Made by a program: the position numbers and the translations under genes
Shown: in pieces, positions 15,005 through 21,247 of the stretch
Position numbering within the stretch: position 1 is the stretch's first letter
Layout of the letters: each line of letters starts with the position of its first letter
Assembly (NCBI GenBank): GCA_947466075.1
Contig: CANIBP010000044.1
Coordinates: 1 to 57,383 of the forward strand
Length of the DNA stretch: 57,383 nucleotides
Reading direction: 5' to 3'
DNA from: Verrucomicrobiaceae bacterium
GTDB taxonomy: Bacteria; Verrucomicrobiota; Verrucomicrobiia; Verrucomicrobiales; Verrucomicrobiaceae
The notes under the pieces: generated by a model
Told to the model about the DNA's origin: nothing
The model's input: the letters and a program-made list of their open reading frames with translations, nothing else
Database searches by the model: none

Positions 15005-17149
15005 ATGAATCCGCAGCAGCCCGGCCAGCCACAAAATCCGCAGCAGCCCCCGCACCCCGCTGCCACGCAGCCGTTGCCACCGGGTTACGCGCCACCGCCG
15101 GGTTATCCAATACAGATGCCACAGGGCTATCCGCAAGGTTACCCGATGCCGCCGGGTTATCCAATACAGATGCCACAGGGCTATCCGCAAGGTTACCCGA
15201 TGCCGCAGGGTTATCCGCCGCAGATGCCAGGCTATCCACCGGGATATCCAATGCCACAGGGCTATCCGCAGGGTTATCCGATGCCCCAAGGCTATCCGCC
15301 GCAGATGCCAGGCTATCCGCCCGGTTACATGCCCACCATGCCGATGCCGGCGATGATGCCGCCGCCCGCGCCCGCCAACGGTGCTGTTCCTGCCGCCCCC
15401 AAGCCAGCCAGCGCTGCCGTGCCCGTGGCCATGCCTGCGCCTTCCGCCGTCGCGCCTTCCATGCCGCCACCCTCAGGTGCCGCACCAATGATGCCAGCGC
15501 CCAGCACGCCGATGGCCATCGCTACTGCCGCCCCTACCGATGACGGAACCCCTGTTGCGTTCGTTGAGCATCAAGAGGGCGAGGTGTATCACCCGCCTGC
15601 ACTCACCCACATCGAAGTGGGGCCACCACCCAACAAATTCGTGCAGATGTGGCGGAAGGTGGGAGCCAGTTCATTGCTAGTGAGTATTCTCGTCCACGCT
15701 GGTCTCGGCGTGCTGGCGCTGTTCATCGTATTCAGCACCGGTGTGATGGACAAGCAGGTGGATTTCCTGCCCGGTGGCGGCACGGCACAGGGAGCGAAGG
15801 CCAGTGCGGATTTGCAGCACAAGGTGCAGCAGAAGAAGCGCAGCTCGATCAACAAGACGATGCCGATGAAGAAGCTGGTGAGCACGAGCATGAACTCGGC
15901 GATCACTTTGCCAGAAGCACCGCCAGACTCATTGGACATGCCTGACGTGAGCGCAATGATGGGAGGCGGAGCCTTGGGCGCGAGTGGTGGCTTTGGCACC
16001 GGTGGAGCCGGTGGTGGCTTTGGCAAAGGGATGGGTATGGGCGGCGCAGCAGGCTTTGTGACACTACCACCATCCATGCGTGCACGCTGCTCGACGCAAG
16101 AACGATTGGAAAAGCTGCGGCAAAACGGCGGCAGTCCCGAATGCGAGGCAGCTGTATCAGCCTCACTCGAATGGCTGAAAGGCAAGCAGAACGCCGATGG
16201 CTCATGGGGCCGTAACAACAAGTGTGCGATGACCGGTTTGGCGTTGCTTTGCTACTTGGGCCGATGCGAGACGCCGGAATCACCGTTCTATGGCGATAAC
16301 GTGATGAAGGGCATCATGTTCCTGATTGAGACTCAAAAGACGAATAAGCACAAGATGTTCAGTCAGACGCTTAAAGGCAATGCGCCCGTTTATGAGCATG
16401 GTATCGCCACCTATGCGCTGGGTGAGATGTACACACTCGCCCGTCTTGGCAGCAAGAGCCTGCCCGGCATGCGCGAGGCTTTTGAACAGGGCGTGAAAAT
16501 CATCATCGACAATCAGCAGGATAGTGGAAGCTGGGTTTATGACACGGAGAACGGCTTCTATGCCGGCAAAAAGAGCCGCGAAGATCTCTCCGTCGCCGGT
16601 TGGCAGTTTCAGGCATTGAAGGCCGCCAAAAACACTAGTTTGAAGATTGATGGGCTGCATAGCGCCATCACCAAGATGACCAAATATTTCGAAGACAAGC
16701 AGTCAAAGGACGGTGGCTTCGGCGCCACCAATCGCGACGGCGGCTACAATCAGTGGAGCCTCTCCGGTGTCGGCATCCTCGGGTTGCAGACGATGGCCAA
16801 GGGCAAGACGACCCCTGTCAAAAAGGGTATCAAATTCCTGACCGAGTTCCTTACCGCTGAACCACTGGACTGGAACAAGAACTGCAACCTCTACTGCTGG
16901 TACTACTACACGCAGGCGTTCTTCCAGCAGGGTGGTGACGATTGGAAGTTCTACAATCAGCAGTTTCTGCCGCAGATCCTGTCCGCCCAGCAGTCCGACG
17001 GTTCCTTCAAACGTGGGCGTCCCAACATGCCCTCTGGTGATGCGGCAGATGAAATCTACCGCCAGTGCCTCTGCACACTGCAGTTGGAAGTGTTCTACCG
17101 CTATCTCAAGGTCGGCGACCGTGAAGAGTCGTCATTCTTCGACAAGTAA
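15005..17149 (+). CDS. TonB-like single-span protein with a C-terminal squalene-cyclase-like alpha-toroid
   Basis: 714 aa. Residues 1-180 are low complexity, with about 80 residues of Gly-Tyr-Pro/Gln-Met-Pro repeats and then Pro/Ala-rich sequence. One membrane helix lies near residues 218-242; its S-I-L-V-H-A-G carries the Ser-x3-His spacing of TonB helices (S16/H20 in E. coli), which couple to ExbBD. A Lys- and Gly-rich linker follows. Residues about 362-700 are an alpha/alpha-barrel of the prenyltransferase/squalene-cyclase type with QW-like motifs: Q-N-A-D-G-S-W-G, Q-Q-D-S-G-S-W-V, Q-S-K-D-G-G-F-G and Q-Q-S-D-G-S-F-K. The catalytic D-x-D-D motif of hopene cyclases was not seen, so this is probably a binding or structural toroid placed in the periplasm. 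No TonB C-terminal domain is present. It is the last gene of the ExbBD locus. Confidence 0.85.
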   Translation: MNPQQPGQPQNPQQPPHPAATQPLPPGYAPPPGYPIQMPQGYPQGYPMPPGYPIQMPQGYPQGYPMPQGYPPQMPGYPPGYPMPQGYPQGYPMPQGYPPQMPGYPPGYMPTMPMPAMMPPPAPANGAVPAAPKPASAAVPVAMPAPSAVAPSMPPPSGAAPMMPAPSTPMAIATAAPTDDGTPVAFVEHQEGEVYHPPALTHIEVGPPPNKFVQMWRKVGASSLLVSILVHAGLGVLALFIVFSTGVMDKQVDFLPGGGTAQGAKASADLQHKVQQKKRSSINKTMPMKKLVSTSMNSAITLPEAPPDSLDMPDVSAMMGGGALGASGGFGTGGAGGGFGKGMGMGGAAGFVTLPPSMRARCSTQERLEKLRQNGGSPECEAAVSASLEWLKGKQNADGSWGRNNKCAMTGLALLCYLGRCETPESPFYGDNVMKGIMFLIETQKTNKHKMFSQTLKGNAPVYEHGIATYALGEMYTLARLGSKSLPGMREAFEQGVKIIIDNQQDSGSWVYDTENGFYAGKKSREDLSVAGWQFQALKAAKNTSLKIDGLHSAITKMTKYFEDKQSKDGGFGATNRDGGYNQWSLSGVGILGLQTMAKGKTTPVKKGIKFLTEFLTAEPLDWNKNCNLYCWYYYTQAFFQQGGDDWKFYNQQFLPQILSAQQSDGSFKRGRPNMPSGDAADEIYRQCLCTLQLEVFYRYLKVGDREESSFFDK
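15097..15330 (+). repeat. Tandem repeats encoding Gly-Tyr-Pro-rich tract
   Basis: Two perfect 54-bp copies (15097-15150 and 15151-15204) each encode 18 residues beginning P-G-Y-P-I-Q-M-P. Diverged copies built from the same G-Y-P-Q-G-Y-P-M-P and G-Y-P-P-Q-M-P-G-Y-P-P units continue to about 15330. All lie in frame inside the TonB-like gene, before its membrane helix. Confidence 0.93.
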
Positions 17150-17165
17150 TGGCTGCGCTTCTTTG

Positions 17166-18065
17166 CTAAGCTTCTCTCGGTCTGACCACGACAATGCCCG
17201 CGTGGCTCTTGATCGCGTTTAGGTACTCATGAAGTGCTTGGTCCAGGACCACCTTTTTGTGAGTGACTGAGGCGTGCATGAAGCGACATACGCCATCACT
17301 GCCGCGCAAAGCCATGCCGACATGCGAGCAGTACACATGCGCACGGTTCGTTACGATACCAATGATGTCACCGCTTTGAATGCGGGGTTCGCACGCGGCG
17401 ACCTGTTGCTTCGGAATGAAATCGAACGGCACCTGTTCCAGGCGTGCTTCAATCTGCCGCAAGGCCGGAACAAGTACCGGATTCGCCCTGAGATAACGAT
17501 ACAGCTTTGGGTTCAGCGACATCTCATCGTTGCCGCGCCCCGTGAGCCGCACCACCGGCCCGACATCACGCGTGACGTTGCGGATGTTGCCACGTGCGGC
17601 GTTGTCGGCGAACCATTCATCCAGGTAGTGAATGCGGTCCAGATAATGGCAGCGACACACTCCGCCACGATAGCGCGTCCACTCAATCTGCCGCAGCAGA
17701 TCCGACGGCTCATACGCACGTTGTTTCTTCGCAACCATGCGCGCCAAACCCAGTGCGATTTCGAAAAACGTCCAGCAATCGAGGCCGTTGAAGTTCGCCG
17801 AAGGCGATTCAATGCGGTCGTCGATCTCCAGCGTCCAGCCGACATACTTGGTGCCACGCAACGCCTGACCAAACTGTGCCACCCGCGTGCCTATCGGCAA
17901 TGCGGCCCAGTTTTCCGCCACGGCGCGTGCCACGATCTGCTGAAATTTCTCAACGCCGATGAAGGTCACGTTATGCGGCAGAAATTCCGCCGCCCCCAGT
18001 AGATTCGCACCTCCACTCAATAGACTGAGGTGAATGAAACGGCGTCGGTTGAGCATAAGCGTCAT
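17166..18065 (-). CDS. Tat-exported DUF1460 (amidase-like) cysteine hydrolase
   Basis: 299-aa member of the DUF1460/N-acetylmuramoyl-L-alanine amidase-like family (NlpC/P60-like fold). A twin-arginine signal is visible near the start (N-R-R-R-F-I-H-L-S, then a hydrophobic stretch). The putative nucleophile is in N-G-L-D-C-W-T-F near residue 96. The S-G-D-I-I-G-I and S-H-V-G-M-A motifs supply the second catalytic region, and F-M-H-A-S closes the domain. Expected substrate is cell-wall peptide or a related amide outside the cytoplasm. The start was set at 18065, where ATG overlaps the upstream stop (TGATG); a TTG one codon earlier and an ATG at 18053 are alternatives. Its 3' end is 16 bp from the convergent TonB-like gene. 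Confidence 0.85.
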   Translation of the reverse strand: MTLMLNRRRFIHLSLLSGGANLLGAAEFLPHNVTFIGVEKFQQIVARAVAENWAALPIGTRVAQFGQALRGTKYVGWTLEIDDRIESPSANFNGLDCWTFFEIALGLARMVAKKQRAYEPSDLLRQIEWTRYRGGVCRCHYLDRIHYLDEWFADNAARGNIRNVTRDVGPVVRLTGRGNDEMSLNPKLYRYLRANPVLVPALRQIEARLEQVPFDFIPKQQVAACEPRIQSGDIIGIVTNRAHVYCSHVGMALRGSDGVCRFMHASVTHKKVVLDQALHEYLNAIKSHAGIVVVRPREA

Positions 18066-18706
18066 CAATAAAGGCTTTCAGCCAATCCCACATTGGCATC
18101 ACCGGGAGCATTGACATCCAGCCACTGAGTTTCTTGCGCCAATCCGAATTGTTTTGGCGCCAATTGGCATAATTCAAAGAGTTGGCGACCCAACTCGCGT
18201 GCGAATGATTCGATGGCCTGCGCGTAACGTCCGCGTTGCAGCGGCTGTAGCGCCGCTTGCAGGCAACTTTGCAACGGCACCTCCTGAATGAAGGGTTCCA
18301 GCCCATAGCCCACCATAGCGATAGCACGGTCCGTATTGGTGTCGATGAGCAGCATCACCAGCCGGTTCTCGCCGCCTTTTTCAACCGCGCTCGAAAGCTG
18401 GCCTCGATTGAAAAGCCAAAACGCATAAGGCACCAGCGGCGCCTGCTGCGGCACATCCATCAGCACCGCCGCGATGGCGAGCTGCGGAAACTGCCGCTCC
18501 ACCTGTGCGATCACATGCGCCGCACGTTTCTGTTTAAAAGCACCCATCACGCCCGCCACATCGGCAATGGGTCCCTGCAACGCCGGTGCGATGCCAAACG
18601 AGCGATCCGCCACCTCCAGCGAGAAACCACACTGCCGGCAGGCAGCATCGTTTTCAATCGCAGGAGTTCGGCAGGCAGGGCAGCGCACACCACGATGGTA
18701 CATCAT
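18065..18706 (-). CDS. TPM-domain protein with N-terminal zinc ribbon
   Basis: About 213 aa. The N-terminus holds a small zinc ribbon (C-P-A-C and C-R-Q-C pairs within the first 30 residues). It is followed by a TPM (TLP18.3/Psb32/MOLO-1) domain, recognisable by F-K-Q-K-R-A-A-H-V-I and the V-M-L-L-I-D-T-N-T-D-R-A-I-A-M-V-G-Y-G-L-E core. No membrane helix or signal peptide was seen, so it is likely cytosolic, which is less common for TPM proteins. The start codon is uncertain: TTG at 18724 or ATG at 18706/18703. The stop overlaps the DUF1460 start, and the SDR gene ends just upstream, giving a probable three-gene operon. Function unknown. Confidence 0.75.
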   Translation of the reverse strand: MMYHRGVRCPACRTPAIENDAACRQCGFSLEVADRSFGIAPALQGPIADVAGVMGAFKQKRAAHVIAQVERQFPQLAIAAVLMDVPQQAPLVPYAFWLFNRGQLSSAVEKGGENRLVMLLIDTNTDRAIAMVGYGLEPFIQEVPLQSCLQAALQPLQRGRYAQAIESFARELGRQLFELCQLAPKQFGLAQETQWLDVNAPGDANVGLAESLY

Positions 18707-18727
18707 GCCGCCCCGTGCTTGCAACGA

Positions 18728-19531
18728 TCATTCCTTGCCAAGTCGCCGCCGCAGCAGCCAGCGCATGATTTGTCTGGGCACATGGCGGAACAGGCATGCC
18801 GCGAGCGACGCGCCCAAGCCAGGAAAAACACACGCCTCGCCACGCTGCAACGCCAGCAAGGCCCGGCCCACGACTTGAGATGGCGGAATGCGCAGCAAAC
18901 CCTGTCCTTCACGATTGGTGTCCGACCCATCATCACGCTTCGCCGTCTTGCTGAAATTTGTCGGCGTTGGTCCCGGACACACACAGCTCACGGTCACGCT
19001 CTGCGGAGCCAGTTCAATCGCCAGCGCTTCCGAAAAACTCGTCACATACGCTTTGGACGCCGCATACACCGCCAGTTCGGGCATCGGCAGTGTGCTGGCG
19101 AGCGAACTCACATTTATCACGCCTGCGGGTCTTGCCAGCTTGGGCAGCATGGCATGCGTGAGCATCGTCAGCGCCGTAATGTTCAGTTCGAGCTGCGTGC
19201 GCGTCTTTTCCGCCGTCGAACTCGTGAAGCTGCCGTAATCGCCCATCCCGGCGTTGTTGATCAGCAGATTCGGCTTCACGTCACGCGCTTCCAAAAACGC
19301 CAGCACCTCATTGCGTCCCGTATCCGTCGCCAGATCGGCCACACAGCAAAGAATCTTTGCCTGTGTGGCCGACAGCTCGCTTTTCACGGCTTCGAGCGCC
19401 TCCGCACGTCTTGCCACGAGCACCAGCGTGTCCGCCTGCGGTGCCAGTTGCCGTGCAAACTCCGCCCCAAGGCCGGAAGACGCGCCAGTGATCACCGCCC
19501 GGCATTTTTCGAGATGAAATCCATTCGCCAT
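18728..19531 (-). CDS. Short-chain dehydrogenase/reductase (SDR)
   Basis: 267-aa classical SDR. Cofactor-binding T-G-A-S-S-G-L-G lies at residues 15-22, N-N-A-G near residue 90, catalytic Ser in N-V-S-S-L-A-S and the Y-x3-K pair (Y-A-A-S-K) near residue 155. The C-terminal region after the C-P-G-P-T-P-T motif is extended and hydrophobic, as in the SDR subgroup often annotated as DltE/YqjQ-like. The substrate is unknown. It is first in a minus-strand group with the TPM and DUF1460 genes and is divergent from the cupin gene at 19563. Confidence 0.9.
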   Translation of the reverse strand: MANGFHLEKCRAVITGASSGLGAEFARQLAPQADTLVLVARRAEALEAVKSELSATQAKILCCVADLATDTGRNEVLAFLEARDVKPNLLINNAGMGDYGSFTSSTAEKTRTQLELNITALTMLTHAMLPKLARPAGVINVSSLASTLPMPELAVYAASKAYVTSFSEALAIELAPQSVTVSCVCPGPTPTNFSKTAKRDDGSDTNREGQGLLRIPPSQVVGRALLALQRGEACVFPGLGASLAACLFRHVPRQIMRWLLRRRLGKE

Positions 19532-19562
19532 AAGTTATGGGGCAGCAGTAGCCACTTCACCC

Positions 19563-19916
19563 ATGACCATCAACCAGCTTTCCGCCCAGAATTCCTTCAC
19601 CACCAAGGACGGCAGCACCATCCGCAGCATCCTGGACCGCACGAATGCCCCCGTGCAAAACCAAAGCCTCGCCGAAGCCACCGTCCCCATTGGTAAACCC
19701 ACCGAGCGCCATTACCACAAGCTCAGCGAAGAATTCTACTTCATCCTCGAAGGCCAAGGCACCATGGAGATCGACGACGAAACGCGCGCCGTCGTTCCTG
19801 GCGATGCCATCCTCATCCCGCCCGGTGCCTGGCATCAAATCACCGCTTCACAAACGCTGCGCTTCCTTTGCTGCTGTGCTCCGCCTTATTCGCATGAGGA
19901 TACCTATTTTGAATAG
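19563..19916 (+). CDS. Small cupin-domain protein
   Basis: 117-aa single-domain cupin. Motif 1 is seen as H-Y-H-K-L-S-E-E-F-Y-F-I-L-E-G with two His and a Glu as metal ligands, and motif 2 as P-G-D-A-I-L-I-P-P-G-A-W-H. It is probably a cytosolic metal-binding protein of the mannose-6-phosphate isomerase-like cupin type, acting as a small-molecule binder or enzyme of unknown substrate. The last 13 bp overlap the convergent folK 3' end. Confidence 0.88.
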   Translation: MTINQLSAQNSFTTKDGSTIRSILDRTNAPVQNQSLAEATVPIGKPTERHYHKLSEEFYFILEGQGTMEIDDETRAVVPGDAILIPPGAWHQITASQTLRFLCCCAPPYSHEDTYFE

Positions 19917-20389
19917 AGGCGGACGCTGCCATCGTTTTGAAGCAAGGACGACACAGTCTTTGAAAAGCCCGGAAGAACCAAGCCGGGCCGTATGTCGACT
20001 AATGGTCGCAGCACGAAGCTACGTAGGTGCATGCGCGGATGCGGGAGGATCAGTTCAGGCCCGGTGCTGATGATAGCATCCGCATAGAGCAGATCGAGAT
20101 CAAGCGTGCGCGGTGAGTTGCGTTGCCGCTGTTCCGGGCGGCCCAACGCTGATTCGATGGCCTTGAGATGCGTGTGCAGCTCGTGGGGCGGGCAATCGGC
20201 CTCGATTTCGATGACTGTGTTCAAAAACGCTTGCGTGCCGGGTGCGCAATCGACGGGATCGGTCTCATACACCGGTGCGCTTGCCTTGAGCTGGATGCCG
20301 GGCACGCGTGCCAGCAGCAGTTCGATGCCACGCTGAATGTTCTCGGCGCGATCACCGAGATTCGAGCCGAGGGCGATTCCGAAATGCAT
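19904..20389 (-). CDS. folK: 2-amino-4-hydroxy-6-hydroxymethyldihydropteridine pyrophosphokinase
   Basis: 161-aa HPPK, which pyrophosphorylates 6-hydroxymethyl-dihydropterin in folate synthesis. Diagnostic features are the start G-I-A-L-G-S-N-L-G-D-R, F-L-N-T-V-I-E-I-E, and the HPPK signature R-N-S-P-R-T-L-D-L-D-L-L-Y followed by L-P-H-P-R-M-H. Length is normal for a monofunctional enzyme. dapB lies 91 bp upstream on the same strand; a repeat-containing hairpin fills that gap right before the folK ATG. Confidence 0.95.
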   Translation of the reverse strand: MHFGIALGSNLGDRAENIQRGIELLLARVPGIQLKASAPVYETDPVDCAPGTQAFLNTVIEIEADCPPHELHTHLKAIESALGRPEQRQRNSPRTLDLDLLYADAIISTGPELILPHPRMHLRSFVLRPLVDIRPGLVLPGFSKTVSSLLQNDGSVRLYSK

Positions 20390-20398
20390 GGTTTGCAG

Positions 20399-20472
20399 TT
20401 GTTGACGGTGGTTGGCGATTGTTTGCAGTGGTTTGGAAACAATCGCAAACTACGGCAAACCACAGCCAACCA
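20399..20472. repeat. GGTTTG/CAAACC-rich inverted repeat before folK
   Basis: The dapB-folK gap is made of repeated GTTTGC/GGTTG-type words on both strands. GCGATTGTTT (20415-20424) and AAACAATCGC (20437-20446) form a perfect 10-bp stem with a 12-nt loop; GGTTGG and CCAACC words flank it. A 15-mer at 20399-20413 (TTGTTGACGGTGGTT) recurs exactly at 48313-48327 upstream of prfA. The structure lies between the dapB stop and the folK ATG on their common transcript. Confidence 0.7.
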
Positions 20473-20480
20473 TCGCAAAC

Positions 20481-21221
20481 TCACCCTTTCAATCCCAGTA
20501 CGTCCTGCATGTCATACAGGCCCGCCGGTTTGCCGACCAGCCAGCGGGCGGCGCGGACGGAACCGTTGGCGAAGGTGTCGCGGGAGCTGGCTTTGTGCGT
20601 GAGTTCGACGCGTTCGCCGACATTGGCGAAGATGACGGTGTGATCACCGACGACATCGCCGCCGCGGATGGCGTGGACGCCGATTTCCTTCGGGCTGCGG
20701 GCTCCCACATCGCCAAAGCGGCCGTGGCGGCAGTCCTTGTCGTATTCGAGTCCACGCACGTCGGCGAGGATCTCGACGAGTGTGCGGGCGGTGCCACTGG
20801 GTGAGTCTTTCTTCATGCGGTGGTGCATCTCGATGACTTCGAGGTCGAAATCAGGGCCGAGCAGCTCGGTGGCTTTGCGGGTGAGCCAGAACAAGGTGTT
20901 CACGCCGACGCTGTAATTGGAGGCGAAGACGATGGGCAACGTCTTGGCGGCCTCACGGATGGCGGCGAGTTGATCGTTGGTGTGGCCGGTGGTGCCGATG
21001 ATCATGCTTTTCTTTTGTTTCAGGCACTCGCCGAGCAGTTCATCGCAGAAATGGTGGGAGGTGAAGTCGATGACGGTGTCGCACTTGGCGAGGGCATCAG
21101 GCAGCGTGTCGCCAAGGTCGATACTGGCACCCACGGCGACGCTCTGTGTTTCAGCGGCACGCAGGATGGCTTGGCCCATGCGACCTTTGCTGCCGGTGAT
21201 AAGAAGTTTGAGTTCGGACAT
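20481..21221 (-). CDS. dapB: 4-hydroxy-tetrahydrodipicolinate reductase
   Basis: 246-aa DapB, which reduces 4-hydroxy-tetrahydrodipicolinate with NAD(P)H in lysine and diaminopimelate synthesis. The N-terminal dinucleotide loop is I-T-G-S-K-G-R-M-G (residues 8-16). The catalytic E-M-H-H-R-M-K-K-D-S-P-S-G-T-A lies near residue 131, with the conserved Lys and the R-G-G-D-V-V-G-D-H-T-V segment later. Slightly shorter than the E. coli enzyme but with all key motifs. Followed by folK on the same strand. Confidence 0.96.
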   Translation of the reverse strand: MSELKLLITGSKGRMGQAILRAAETQSVAVGASIDLGDTLPDALAKCDTVIDFTSHHFCDELLGECLKQKKSMIIGTTGHTNDQLAAIREAAKTLPIVFASNYSVGVNTLFWLTRKATELLGPDFDLEVIEMHHRMKKDSPSGTARTLVEILADVRGLEYDKDCRHGRFGDVGARSPKEIGVHAIRGGDVVGDHTVIFANVGERVELTHKASSRDTFANGSVRAARWLVGKPAGLYDMQDVLGLKG

Positions 21222-21247
21222 ACGCTGCGATAAAACGGGAGCGGGAG

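Noticed and set aside
15097..15330. Regular repeats considered as a CRISPR array
   Set aside because: The repeats are contiguous without unique spacers and encode an in-frame Gly-Tyr-Pro protein tract.
18257..19696. Open frame of 479 codons opposite the TPM and SDR genes
   Set aside because: It spans two well-supported genes on the other strand and has a His/Arg-rich composition typical of shadows.
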